From: CAYYWP01 sp050176585 | GTDB lineage: Bacteria > Desulfobacterota > Binatia > HRBIN30 > CADEER01 | Assembly (NCBI GenBank): GCA_050176585.1 | Contig: JBFXHX010000013.1 | Span: 1 to 64,000, forward strand | Length of the DNA: 64,000 bases | Reading direction: 5' to 3' | Part shown: positions 17,303-25,856 of the stretch, one piece after another | How the letters are laid out: each line of letters begins with the position of its first letter | Position numbering within the stretch: position 1 is the stretch's first letter | Position numbers and translations under genes: made by a program | Notes under the pieces: generated by a model | Told to the model about the DNA's origin: nothing | The model's input: only the letters and a program-made list of their open reading frames with translations | Database searches by the model: none

Positions 17303-18147
17303 GGTGCGCTCCGATGCGGATCGCGCTTGCGATCCTTCATCGCGGTGAAGTACGCGACCAGGGCGTCGAGCTGCGCGTCGCTCAGGTGCGGGTGTGGCGG
17401 CATGCTCGTGTAGCGAAACGACAGCGGATCGCGAATGTAGGCCTTGATCTGCTCCGCGGGCCGATATTCGACGATGCTGCGCGGCACGTTCAGCTCCGGA
17501 CCGACCGTACCACCCTCCCCGTTGATGGCGTGACAGGCGATGCAGTCGCCGCGGAAGATCGCATACCCGACCTGCGCGGGCGCGCCAGCGGGCACTCCGG
17601 TGGGCGCGATGTGCGGAAAGAGACTCTCGACGGGGCTGAGCTCGATCGCAGTGAGCTGATACGGCCACGGATATCGGTGCACGTCGCGTTGCTCCGCTCC
17701 CGTCCAGACGACATAGAATGGTCCCGGATCCGCTTGCTTGCGATCGATGGGTTCCCATCCCGCATCATCGCCACGGCCGCGCTCCGCATCCGCGAAGGCG
17801 AGAAAGCCGCCCGGCTGACCGAGCACCCATCCCGACGCGGGTTTCGCGTAGCCGTCGCGGGCGCGGAAGATGAACGTTTGATCGGCGAACGCCGCCACGG
17901 GCTGACCGAAGCCGAGTTGGATCACTGCTGCGAGCGGACAGGCGCGGAACGACTTCCGCTTGCCATAGTACGGATCGTCCAGGGTTATCGTCTGGGCACC
18001 GCATGCCGATGCGAGCTGCGCGGCGGAGAGGACCCGCGCGGGCGCGCCATTGCCCGGCACGAAGCGCAACTCGCGGCGATACGGCGCTGCCTCGCTGACG
18101 GCGGCCAGGCCAGCAATCAGCACGAGTGCCGCCGCGACCGAGCGCAT
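17299..18147 (-). CDS. exported mono-haem cytochrome c with unidentified N-terminal domain
   Basis: A 282-residue periplasmic protein. The signal peptide is MRSVAAALVLIAGLAAVSEA, which selects the ATG at 18147 rather than an upstream TTG. The C-terminal third is a class I cytochrome c with C202-x2-C205-H206 (GDCIACHAI) and a likely methionine ligand in TSMPPHP. The preceding 170 residues resemble a beta-rich oxidoreductase accessory domain (DQTFIFRARDGYAKP, GPFYVVWTG, YPWPYQLTAIELS). It is the first gene of an operon with the GTP cyclohydrolase II and the SIS-creatininase fusion. A periplasmic electron carrier in front of two cytoplasmic enzymes is unexpected and may mean the product is an exported redox compound. 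Confidence 0.82.
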   Translation of the reverse strand: MRSVAAALVLIAGLAAVSEAAPYRRELRFVPGNGAPARVLSAAQLASACGAQTITLDDPYYGKRKSFRACPLAAVIQLGFGQPVAAFADQTFIFRARDGYAKPASGWVLGQPGGFLAFADAERGRGDDAGWEPIDRKQADPGPFYVVWTGAEQRDVHRYPWPYQLTAIELSPVESLFPHIAPTGVPAGAPAQVGYAIFRGDCIACHAINGEGGTVGPELNVPRSIVEYRPAEQIKAYIRDPLSFRYTSMPPHPHLSDAQLDALVAYFTAMKDRKRDPHRSAP

Positions 18148-18378
18148 GGTCCAGTTGGTATCGCGCAGTGCCGGCGGGCGCAAACCGCGTGAAGGCGCTT
18201 CGCTGATCGCGCCGCGCCGCCCGCCGCGAGCGCGCCGACGTCTGCAGCGGTTTCAGGCGCGCAGCCCGGAGCGAGCGCGCTCTGCCGGCGTGTGGCGGGA
18301 CGGCCGATGATCAGGCACCCCAGTCCCCACTCCGTGGTTGATGGCGGTTGCGAAATATGTGAACAAGCCGTGCACACG

Positions 18379-19161
18379 ATGGCTTCGCGGGTCATTGGTG
18401 CACCGGGGGGTGCAACAGTCATCGCGGCGCGGGGATTTCCGCGCCCGGCGTCCGGACGGTCCGGCTTCGCGGTGCTGTCGTTCAGCGCATGCGCAGCGGT
18501 GGTCGCGGCCATGCTCGCGCCCGCGACTGTCCATGCGCGCATCGTCATGTGCCCGGGCGCCGCGGAGCAGATCACCGCCGCGGTAGAGCGAATTCAACGG
18601 AGTATCGATCCGTGCTCGGAATCCGCAGAGATCATGGAGATCTTCACCCGGCTCGAGCGGTGCACGGCGCGGACGTACGAGATCTGCATCAATACGCAAG
18701 CTGCGCGGAACGAGTTCGATCGCCGCATTGGACCGCGCGGACAGCCGTTGCCGCGTACCATCACGTGGAACCCCGAGTTGCACACGGAAATCGAGCTCGG
18801 CTGTGACGGCGACCCGACCAAGCCCGTTCGGCGGGACCCCACTGCGTCACTGCTGCATGAGCTCGTGCACGCCGTGCAGGACTGCGACGGACAGAATCCG
18901 GGTGAGCACGAGCTAGAGGCGGTGCGGATCGAAAACATCTACCGGCGCGCCGCCGGGCTCTGCCAGCGCGGCGGTTACGGCGACCTGGTGTTGCCCCGCG
19001 CGATGGCGATCAGCTGTTCGCCCGGCCACTGCCCGTGCTCCAAGGGCCTCGAAACACACGACGGCCAGTTGCTGCGACGAGCGGATGGTCGCGACACCGA
19101 GCCGGTCGCACCCCTCCAGGGCCGGACCGCCGCCGACAGCAGCGGCGATCAGCCCCAGTAG
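18379..19161 (+). CDS. exported zinc metallopeptidase-like protein (HELVH, M91/NleD-like pattern)
   Basis: A 260-residue protein, with start uncertain (ATG at 18307 is also in frame). A hydrophobic signal segment ends near ATVHARIV. The zinc motif H160-E-L-V-H164 sits in SLLHELVHAVQDCDG. It is followed by GEHELEAVRIENIYRRAAG, which resembles the third-ligand region of M91 (NleD-type) peptidases, where a Glu and an EN..R segment follow HExxH. About ten cysteines in the mature part suggest disulfides and function outside the cytoplasm. M91 peptidases are mostly effectors that cut host proteins, but this one is Sec-exported and its target is unknown. It is divergent from the cytochrome operon. 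Confidence 0.65.
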   Translation: MASRVIGAPGGATVIAARGFPRPASGRSGFAVLSFSACAAVVAAMLAPATVHARIVMCPGAAEQITAAVERIQRSIDPCSESAEIMEIFTRLERCTARTYEICINTQAARNEFDRRIGPRGQPLPRTITWNPELHTEIELGCDGDPTKPVRRDPTASLLHELVHAVQDCDGQNPGEHELEAVRIENIYRRAAGLCQRGGYGDLVLPRAMAISCSPGHCPCSKGLETHDGQLLRRADGRDTEPVAPLQGRTAADSSGDQPQ

Positions 19162-19165
19162 GGGC

Positions 19166-19182
19166 GCCCGCCCTTCGCGGGC
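19166..19182 (+). terminator. short hairpin between convergent genes
   Basis: GCCCGC at 19166-19171 pairs with GCGGGC at 19177-19182 across a 5-base loop, 4 bases beyond the metallopeptidase stop codon. There is no T tract. It could serve both the forward gene and the reverse-strand Cys-rich gene ending at 19231. Confidence 0.3.
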
Positions 19183-19230
19183 CGAGCGCTGAGTACATGC
19201 GGCGCGTGTGATGTCGCGCGCAGGCTTCGA

Positions 19231-19716
19231 TCAGCGGCACTGCGTGCCGAGGTTCACCCACGCGCCGTCGTTGCAGAGGAAGGTCTCCTGCGACTTGCAG
19301 ATGGTCGAGCCGCTGGAAACGGTGGCGCCCTCGTACATACAGGTCTTGCCTGACGGCATCACCTTGATCGGCGAGTCGCCCACGGTGCAAGGCGCACCGA
19401 GCGGCCGCCATGATCCATCTTCGCACCGATACTGCGTGCCGTTCTGGCAACTAGCGGCGCCGGTGGAGAATGAAATTCCCGCGTAATCGCAGGTCCTGGA
19501 AAGCGCTATCTGGCCGGCATTGCAGCTCGTGCCGAGGCTGATCCACTCGCCGTCGTCACAGCGGTATTGCAAACCCGACTGACAAGCCGCGGCGCCGTCC
19601 GAATACATCGTCCCCTTATGGAAGCAGGGATCGGCGACCGCGCGTTGCGCGGTGCAGCCCGCCGCTACCGCCAGAGCGAGTGCGATCACAGAGTTCCTCA
19701 TCGTGATCAGATCCAT
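19231..19716 (-). CDS. small secreted Cys-rich protein with three repeats, possible lipoprotein
   Basis: A 161-residue exported protein. The ATG at 19716 is fixed by AAGGAGG seven bases upstream. The signal segment is MRNSVIALALAVAAGC, and its AAGC end could be a weak lipobox. The mature part is three tandem repeats of about 40 residues with the pattern C-(x)n-G-x3-SxGA-x2-CQ-x-G-x-QYRC-x-DG-x-W-x2-LG-x2-C: QYRCDDGEWISLGTSC, QYRCEDGSWRPLGAPC and FLCNDGAWVNLGTQC. Each repeat carries four cysteines, so paired disulfides are likely. The function is unknown. A possible micro-ORF lies 107 bases upstream on the same strand. Confidence 0.75.
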   Translation of the reverse strand: MDLITMRNSVIALALAVAAGCTAQRAVADPCFHKGTMYSDGAAACQSGLQYRCDDGEWISLGTSCNAGQIALSRTCDYAGISFSTGAASCQNGTQYRCEDGSWRPLGAPCTVGDSPIKVMPSGKTCMYEGATVSSGSTICKSQETFLCNDGAWVNLGTQCR

Positions 19717-19823
19717 CTTCTATCCTCCTTGTCCGAGTTCATGGTGATGAATCGACGCCTCCGGAACGTCGAATGATGGCCCGGGTCCCCGCCCGAGAGT
19801 TCTCTTCCCAACCGGCTGCCGGC

Positions 19824-19946
19824 TCAGGCGATCTGGACCGATGGCCGAAACGGAAATGGGAACTGAAAGCGGACCAAGCCGAGCATGTTTCCATTTCGGC
19901 GCACCGCGTATGCATGGAAGTTCGGCAGCCAAGTCAGGGTGATCAC
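19824..19946 (-). CDS. possible 40-residue micro-protein
   Basis: A short reading frame starting with GTG at 19946. It is notable because AAAGGAGG stands six bases before the start, the strongest ribosome binding site in this neighbourhood. The product begins MITLTWLPNFHAYAV and ends with an aromatic FQFPFPF stretch; no signal peptide or known family is seen. It precedes the Cys-rich secreted gene on the same strand and could be a leader or a small protein of its own. Coding status rests on the ribosome site alone. Confidence 0.35.
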   Translation of the reverse strand: MITLTWLPNFHAYAVRRNGNMLGLVRFQFPFPFRPSVQIA

Positions 19947-20262
19947 GTTCGTCCTCCTTTCCGGGGTCGGCACACCGCCTGTGCCGGTTGCAACTCTGAA
20001 GCGGTGGCATCGCAACGAGCGTGCCATGGCGATCGCACGCAGCGCCGCCGTCATCGAGCCAGTCTGGGCGGTTCGTATACGCGGGACCTTTTTACGTTCG
20101 GGCTCATGCGGGTAAGAGTTACAGCGGAAGATGTTGCAGTCGGCGGTTGAGTAACCGGGAGACGGCTCGCGCTGCGCTTCGGGCGCAGCACCTACGGGCG
20201 CAGCACGCGGGCACCTGCGGTTCGAACCGCGTGCGACACCGCCGCAGCCGATGCGTCGGCGC
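19947..20262. other. 316-base stretch without a convincing gene
   Basis: No gene is supported here. It holds a 7-bp hairpin (GCTGCGC at 20171-20177 with GCGCAGC at 20183-20189, loop TTCGG). This lies about 74 bases downstream of the DUF1207 gene and may be its terminator. A short direct repeat GGGCGCAGCAC occurs at 20181-20191 and again at about 20196. The palindrome CGGTTCGAACCG near 20218 is not part of a tRNA. Confidence 0.5.
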
Positions 20263-21369
20263 TCAGAGGCTCAGCTGTACACCCAGCCCGAGATACTCGA
20301 TGTGGCGTTCGAAGAATTGGCCGTTGGGAGACTTGCCATTGAAGTACTGCAACAGCAGCCGGAGGTTCCGGCGGTCGGCTTTGGGATCGCCGAATTGCAC
20401 CCCGAACACGGGGGCCACGTTCGTGCTCCAGTTGCCTTCTTCGTGGATCTGCATGTCCACCGCGGCGACGGGCCGCGTCGGTATCGGCAAGCCCAGCGGT
20501 TCGCCGACATACTCGAGCCCGGTTTGAAACGCCCACGGACGAATGCCCGACGGTTGGATACGGAAGATGTAGCTTCCGCCGCCATATGCCCGGAAGCCGA
20601 GCGGCAGCTCGTGTGAGAGCAAGAGATCGATCGCTTCGTAGCTCAGGTTGATCCGCTTCACGCGGTTGCGCAGCAGGTACTCGTCGCCGAGATGGGAGCT
20701 CTGATGGAAGATGCGCAACAGGCTCGAGAAGTCTCCAATGCCATACGCAAGCGGCCAGGCGGCGAAGTAATCGGCGTTGATGAGATCGATGGAGCTGCTG
20801 TCGAGATTGAAGATCGCGAACACGGCTCCTTGGATGCCGGTCTGCAGTACCCCCGCCGAGCCGGCGTCGTATTGCAGCAGCGAAAAGGACTCGCCGAAGC
20901 TCGTGTTGCCGACGTGCGTGAGCTCCGAATCGTCGATGTAGTAGTTGTACGCTGCGGAAAATCGCGGCCACCGCGGATCCGCGATCAACGGGCGAAAGAC
21001 CTGGCGGCTGGGCAGCCACGACCAGCGGCTGGGCTCCGGCACAGGTGCGGGCGCCGCGCCTTCCGCCACGGCCGGACCGGAGGGCTCGGGCGCGACCACC
21101 ACCACCGATTGCACGCCCTTGATGCGTCGGAGGGCCGTCGTGAGCCGGTCCTGCTCCGAGGCCGCGAGCTGAGCGCGCACCGTGATCACGCCGTTCTCGA
21201 CCGTCACCGCATCCGCCCCGATCTCGAAATCGCGCTCCAAGACCGCCGCCGCATAGCCGCGGATGAAGCTGTCGTCCTGCGCGTGTGCCGCCGACGCGAG
21301 CACGAAGGACAACAGCAGCACGCGTGTACAGCGTCGTGCAACGGGAGCGGGGGCGAGTGACGAAGGCAT
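20263..21369 (-). CDS. secreted BON-domain plus DUF1207 protein
   Basis: A 368-residue envelope protein. The signal peptide is VARRCTRVLLLSFVLASAAHAQ, giving the ATG at 21369 rather than longer upstream extensions. Residues about 35-95 form a BON domain (GYAAAVLERDFEIGADAVTV, then TTALRRIKGVQSVVVV), a fold that binds phospholipid surfaces. From about 125 on the protein matches DUF1207 (DPRWPRFSAAYNYYIDD, QTGIQGAVFAIFNLDS, HQSSHLGDEYLLRN), probably an outer-membrane beta-barrel ending LGLGVQLSL with a C-terminal hydrophobic residue. The function is unknown; the architecture suggests envelope maintenance. Confidence 0.82.
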   Translation of the reverse strand: MPSSLAPAPVARRCTRVLLLSFVLASAAHAQDDSFIRGYAAAVLERDFEIGADAVTVENGVITVRAQLAASEQDRLTTALRRIKGVQSVVVVAPEPSGPAVAEGAAPAPVPEPSRWSWLPSRQVFRPLIADPRWPRFSAAYNYYIDDSELTHVGNTSFGESFSLLQYDAGSAGVLQTGIQGAVFAIFNLDSSSIDLINADYFAAWPLAYGIGDFSSLLRIFHQSSHLGDEYLLRNRVKRINLSYEAIDLLLSHELPLGFRAYGGGSYIFRIQPSGIRPWAFQTGLEYVGEPLGLPIPTRPVAAVDMQIHEEGNWSTNVAPVFGVQFGDPKADRRNLRLLLQYFNGKSPNGQFFERHIEYLGLGVQLSL

Positions 21370-21621
21370 GCGGGTCGAGGCGGAGCGCGGAACCGCGCGT
21401 ATAGAAGTCCCGCGGTTTGCACCGCGCGTCCGCAAGCTACATGCCAGCCGGTAATCGCAATGAGCTCCCTCAGCGAGCGCGCGCAGACGTATCAATCGAA
21501 TGCGTAAGAACGGCCGCGGTGGAGTGTAACTCTGGCGCACTGGCGTCGCGTCCGCATGGCGCAACGGTCATTTCCGCAGTTGGGCGGCCGCGCGCTCGTT
21601 ACCGGCGGGGGCGAGCGGTGG

Positions 21622-22554
21622 TCAACGCCGGTGCACGGCTGCCGGCTGCGCGACGGCCAGCATGCGCCGCGCTGCTTCCGAGACCAGCTCCGGGTTTTCC
21701 ATAGGCACGAGGTGCCCAGAGTCGATCGGTTCCACGTGCGCTTCCGCCATCGTCAGCGCTACTGCTTCCATCCGCGGCCGCGAGAAATCTCCTCGCGCCG
21801 CCCACAGGATCAGCGTCGGCGCACGCACGTCGGCGCCCAGAGCGAAGTTGTCCGATGTGCCCACGTTCGCAAACACCTCGGCCTCCACCGCGCTCGGGCA
21901 TTTCAGCGTGACGCTGCCGTCCGGCGCCTCCGCCATCCCGTCGAGGAGATAGAGCTCGATCGCTTCCTCCCGCCAGGCGGAGAAGAAGCTGCGTTCCCGA
22001 CACCAGGCTCTCGCGGCCGCGCGCGACGGCCAGTGCGTCCGGCGTTTGCGCGCTCCGGCGACGAGGCGCTGCGTCGCGGATGGATGTTCGGAGCTGTGCT
22101 CGGGCTCGTGCACGCCGATGACCGGGTCGACCAGCAGCAGGCGCGAGAAGAGATCGACGCGGTGCGCCGCGGCACGCAGCATCATCGCGCCACCCAGTGA
22201 GTGACCGATGCCGAGCGCGACTGGCGCGCCGTGCTGCGCGGCCAGCCGCTCGGCGACCGCGATCACGTCCGCGGCCAGAGTGGATTCGCGATACGCGGCC
22301 AGGTCGGCCGGATGTGAGGAGTCGCCGTGCCCGCGCGCGTCCATGGAGACCACCCGAAAATCCCGGCTGAGATCTTCGGCGACCAGCGCCCAGATTCCTT
22401 TGCAGAAGCCGTTGGCGTGGTGCAGCAGCACGAGAGGGCCGTCTCCCTCCCAGTCCAGCAGCGCGATGTCCACTCCGCGGTCGGGCAGCGCGAGGGTTCG
22501 CGGCGTGGCCCGTGCGAGCAGCGCCCGCGCCCGCGTTTCGGCGGCAGTCGACAT
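21622..22554 (-). CDS. alpha/beta-hydrolase
   Basis: A 310-residue alpha/beta-hydrolase without signal peptide. The oxyanion region is LVLLHHANGFCKGIW, then MDARGHGDS. The nucleophile elbow is GIGHSLGGAMML (Ser in GHSLGG). An acid in the DVRAPTLILWAARGDF region and the catalytic His in DSGHLVPMENPEL complete the triad. The length and sequence fit esterase or haloalkane/epoxide-hydrolase-like families; substrate unknown. It lies 252 bases upstream of the DUF1207 gene on the same strand. Confidence 0.85.
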   Translation of the reverse strand: MSTAAETRARALLARATPRTLALPDRGVDIALLDWEGDGPLVLLHHANGFCKGIWALVAEDLSRDFRVVSMDARGHGDSSHPADLAAYRESTLAADVIAVAERLAAQHGAPVALGIGHSLGGAMMLRAAAHRVDLFSRLLLVDPVIGVHEPEHSSEHPSATQRLVAGARKRRTHWPSRAAARAWCRERSFFSAWREEAIELYLLDGMAEAPDGSVTLKCPSAVEAEVFANVGTSDNFALGADVRAPTLILWAARGDFSRPRMEAVALTMAEAHVEPIDSGHLVPMENPELVSEAARRMLAVAQPAAVHRR

Positions 22555-22954
22555 ACCGCGCCACCTTTGCGGACTGCCGGCGGCGAACTCAAGTAGCGCC
22601 TTGTAGCGGGTAAAGATCGCGACGGTAGAGGCGGGCTAGGGGATTGTCGGCGATTGCCGGGGGCAGGGGGGCAGATACGACATACCGAGCCGACGGCATT
22701 CGACGAGGGCTTCTCTGGCCTAACCGCCTGACAACCGTACCGCCTACCTTCGAACATCCGCCGGGCCGCGCAAATCGCGCGCGACAGTGACACAAGGCGC
22801 ACGCGCTGTGCTTTGCGAATAAGCCCGCGTGAACTAACCATGAGCCTTTTTGCTGGTGGCAGTGGTTGCCTTTGCGGGCTGGGTCCGTAGCATACGGCCC
22901 TGTGACCGCTGGCACCCGGTGGTCGCCCCGGCTCGCAAAGGGGGGAAGCGCGCC
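22555..22954. other. 400-base divergent intergenic region
   Basis: Between the reverse-strand hydrolase and the forward lytic transglycosylase I see no gene and no clear promoter hexamers. The only functional element recognised is the purine-rich AAAGGGGGGAAG before the transglycosylase ATG. Promoters for both genes must lie here. Confidence 0.4.
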
Positions 22955-23608
22955 ATGATGACCGACGTGCCTATTGGCCATGTCTCGCGCCCGGTTATAG
23001 ACCGGCGACACGGAACCACCGCGCTCGGCTGGACGGCGGGGGTCTTGATCGGGGTGTTCGCGCTGGCGGCTTCGGTGCGCGCGGACGAGCCGCCCGCGCC
23101 GGCCCAGCCAGCCGAAGCCGAGCGCACGGAAGCGGATACCGTGCGCGCGGTGGCCTCGGCGCTGACCGAGTGCCCCAACCCGTTGGCCAAGCGCGAGCGC
23201 TGGAGCATTGCCCGGGTGATCCACGAGGAAAGTGAGCAGCACGGCTACGACCCGCTGCTCATCACGGCCCTCGTCCAGGTCGAGAGCGGCTGCGCGGCGC
23301 GCGCGCGCGGCGGTGGGGCCATTGGCCTCATCCAACTGCTCCCCTCCACCGCGCGAGAGGTCGCGCGCCGCGCGGGTCTGCCGTGGCGCGGCGCGCAGAT
23401 GCTGGTAGAACCCGAGGCGAACTTGCAGATCGGGGTGCGGTACCTCCGCCAGCTGGAGGAGATGTTCGACGATCCGCACAAGGCGGTCGCCGCGTACAAC
23501 CTAGGCCCCGCGCCGGTGATGCGCATGTCGGCGCAACGCGCCAAGCGCATGAGCTACGTGCGCAAGGTGATGTCCTTGTACGAACGCCTGCGGGCTCAGT
23601 ACGCCTAG
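22955..23608 (+). CDS. lytic transglycosylase (SLT domain)
   Basis: A 217-residue exported or membrane-anchored muramidase. A hydrophobic segment (ALGWTAGVLIGVFALAASVRA) follows a positively charged N terminus and serves as signal or anchor. The SLT domain has the catalytic glutamate in ALVQVESGC, then GGAIGLIQLLPSTA, then AAYNLGPAPVM and the closing YVRKVMSLYERL. It cuts peptidoglycan to 1,6-anhydromuropeptides in the periplasm. The ATG ATG at 22955 is chosen for its GGGGGGAAG upstream; a longer in-frame start at 22850 has no support. Confidence 0.9.
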   Translation: MMTDVPIGHVSRPVIDRRHGTTALGWTAGVLIGVFALAASVRADEPPAPAQPAEAERTEADTVRAVASALTECPNPLAKRERWSIARVIHEESEQHGYDPLLITALVQVESGCAARARGGGAIGLIQLLPSTAREVARRAGLPWRGAQMLVEPEANLQIGVRYLRQLEEMFDDPHKAVAAYNLGPAPVMRMSAQRAKRMSYVRKVMSLYERLRAQYA

Positions 23609-23766
23609 ACGCCCGGGGCGCGCCAGTTCCACCGCGGCCGTCATTCGGCGGACCCGGCGATGATTGCCATCGCCCGCATCCAACGATAAGCGATACCTCC
23701 ACGGTACTCCGCCCACCCGACGGTCTTGCGGGGCGGAGCGCTTTCCACAACGGAGGGAATTCCTGC

Positions 23767-24129
23767 ATGCCGCGCTACATCACCGGCCCGACGCGCATCC
23801 GCGCAGCCGGGAACAAGCCGAAGCTCATCGACGAGTACATCGGCCGCGTGAACACCCACAGCGCGGGTGTCAGTATTGCCCACATGCGTTCGCCCGCGGG
23901 CTGGGCAGAGCCGCGCCAGCACCCGGAATTCGCCGAGTACACGGTCGTGCTGCGCGGCATGGTGCGGGTCGAGCACGATACCGGCGTGATCGAGGTCCTC
24001 AGCGGCCAGGCGGTGATTGCGGAACCCGGCGAGCGGGTGCGCTACGCGACGCCGTCGCCCGAGGGAGCGGAGTACATCTCCGTCTGCATACCAGCTTTCT
24101 CGCCCGATACGGTCCACCGAGAGGATTGA
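23767..24129 (+). CDS. cupin-domain protein
   Basis: A 120-residue single-domain cupin. The first cupin motif is seen as HPEFAEYTVVLRGMVRVE and the second as GQAVIAEPGERVRYATPSPE. The metal-site residues are reduced to one His and Glu in the first motif. The ATG at 23767 follows GGAGGG. It lies 4 bases before the acyl-CoA ligase start, so the two form one transcript and perhaps act on the same compound, with the cupin as an isomerase, lyase or ligand sensor. The ligand is unknown. Confidence 0.8.
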   Translation: MPRYITGPTRIRAAGNKPKLIDEYIGRVNTHSAGVSIAHMRSPAGWAEPRQHPEFAEYTVVLRGMVRVEHDTGVIEVLSGQAVIAEPGERVRYATPSPEGAEYISVCIPAFSPDTVHRED

Positions 24130-24133
24130 ACTG

Positions 24134-25711
24134 ATGCGCGTTCCGTTACTCACCAATGATTTTTTGCGCCGTGCCGCGGCGCTCTACCCGGACAAGATCG
24201 CGATCATCGACCGCGATCGCCGCTTTACCTACGCCCAATTCGCTGCGCGCTCGCACCAGCTGGCCAACGCGCTGCGCGCGCTCGGCATCGGCAAGGGCGA
24301 CCGCGTCTGTATTCTCAGCCCGAACTCGCACTTCTTCCTCGAGAGCTTCTATGGCACCAGCGCGATCGGGGCGATGCTGGTGCCGCTGAACTACCGCCTG
24401 ATCGCCGCCGACCACGAGTACATTCTCAACCATGCGGGCGTGCGCTGCGTCCTTGTCGACCGCGATTACACAGGGGTGGTCGACCAGATCCGGCCGAATC
24501 TGAAGACGGTCGAGCACTGGATCGCCGCTTCGTACGAAGGCGAGCCGCCTGCGGGCTGGACGGACTGGGACCGCTGGGTGGCCACCGCCAGCGCGTCGCC
24601 CCCGCCGCCGGTCGACCTCGACGAGGACGACGTGGTGTCGATCAACTACACGTCGGGCACCACCGCGCGCCCGAAGGGCGTGATGCTCACGCATCGCAAC
24701 TGTTACATCAACGCCTACAACATGATCGCGCACATCGGCATCCGCCACGAGGACATCGAGCTCTGGACCCTGCCGATGTTTCACTGCAACGGCTGGGGAG
24801 GCGTGTACGCGACCACCGCCATGGGCGGCACCCACGTGATCCTGCGCACGATCGACGGCAAGGCGATCTTCGATCTGATCGAGCGCGAAGGCGTGACGTT
24901 CGCGTGCATGGCGCCAGCCGTGCTGCGGACGATCATCGATTACCCGCACAAGGATCGCCATCAGCTCCGCACCCGGCCGCGCCTTACCGTCGCCGGTGCG
25001 CCGCCGCCGGCCGCCTTCATCGAACGCCTCGAGCGCGAGCTCGGCTGGACGTTCATCCAGATCTACGGCCTGACGGAGACGGCGCCGCTGCTCACCATCT
25101 CGCAGCCCGATCACGCCACCCGGACCGATGACTGGACGCGGCGCGCCCGCGCCGGTGTCGAGGGCATCGGCGTCGAGCTGCAGGTCCAGGATGAAGAAGG
25201 CCGCCCGGTGCCGCAGGACGGCCACACCGTGGGCGAGGTGTGCGCCCGCTCGAACGTGGTCTTCAAGGGCTATTGGGAGCAGCCGGACGAGACGGCCAAG
25301 GCGATGCAGGGCGGGTGGTTTCACACCGGCGACCTCGCCGTCTGGGACGCGGTGGGGAATATCAACATCGTCGATCGGCAGAAGGACGTCATCATCTCCG
25401 GGGGCGAGAACATCAGCTCCTCGGAGATCGAGGATGCGCTCTACCAGCACCCGGCAGTGGCCGAATGCGCGGTCATCGGCGTGCCGCATGCGCAGTGGGG
25501 AGAGACGCCGAAGGCGCTGATCGTGCTGCGCCCGGGACAGTCGGTCGGTGCCGACGAGATGCTGAGCTTTTGCCGCGAGAAGCTCGCACACTTCAAATGT
25601 CCGAGCTCGGTGGACTTCGTCAGCGAGCTCCCCCGCACCGCCACCGGCAAGCTCCAGAAGTTCAAGCTGCGCGAGCCGTACTGGGCGGGTCACAAGCGGC
25701 GCGTCAACTAG
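24134..25711 (+). CDS. acyl-CoA synthetase (AMP-forming)
   Basis: A 525-residue ANL-superfamily ligase that activates a carboxylic acid as acyl-AMP and transfers it to CoA. The P-loop is YTSGTTARPKGVMLTHRN, the A5 motif YGLTETAPLL, the hinge GWFHTGDLAVWD, then DRQKDVIISGGENISSSEIE, and the catalytic lysine in PRTATGKLQKFKLR. The length and motif set match the medium-chain/DmdB-like group (fatty or methylmercaptopropionyl acids). The upstream stop of the cupin gene and GAGAGG within its last codons set the ATG at 24134. The substrate is not predictable from motifs alone. Confidence 0.93.
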   Translation: MRVPLLTNDFLRRAAALYPDKIAIIDRDRRFTYAQFAARSHQLANALRALGIGKGDRVCILSPNSHFFLESFYGTSAIGAMLVPLNYRLIAADHEYILNHAGVRCVLVDRDYTGVVDQIRPNLKTVEHWIAASYEGEPPAGWTDWDRWVATASASPPPPVDLDEDDVVSINYTSGTTARPKGVMLTHRNCYINAYNMIAHIGIRHEDIELWTLPMFHCNGWGGVYATTAMGGTHVILRTIDGKAIFDLIEREGVTFACMAPAVLRTIIDYPHKDRHQLRTRPRLTVAGAPPPAAFIERLERELGWTFIQIYGLTETAPLLTISQPDHATRTDDWTRRARAGVEGIGVELQVQDEEGRPVPQDGHTVGEVCARSNVVFKGYWEQPDETAKAMQGGWFHTGDLAVWDAVGNINIVDRQKDVIISGGENISSSEIEDALYQHPAVAECAVIGVPHAQWGETPKALIVLRPGQSVGADEMLSFCREKLAHFKCPSSVDFVSELPRTATGKLQKFKLREPYWAGHKRRVN

Positions 25712-25856
25712 GCTGATCGTCGGGCGAACACGGTGGGCGCGGGCACGAGGCGGTGAGATGCGGTACAACCCGAGTCGCGCGCCCGCGCAGCCATGTGTCG
25801 CATCGCGCGGCGGTCGGCTTCGCGACCGCCGCGGCACGGGCGGAGGCAGCTGAGCC

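Noticed and set aside
14096..17413. A 1105-codon forward frame opposite the SIS-creatininase and cyclohydrolase genes
   Set aside because: It spans two recognised reverse-strand genes, contains no domain, and arises from the GC-rich third-position pattern.
20210..20235. tRNA-like TTCGAA stem near 20218
   Set aside because: It is a simple palindrome; no acceptor, D or anticodon arms can be formed around it.
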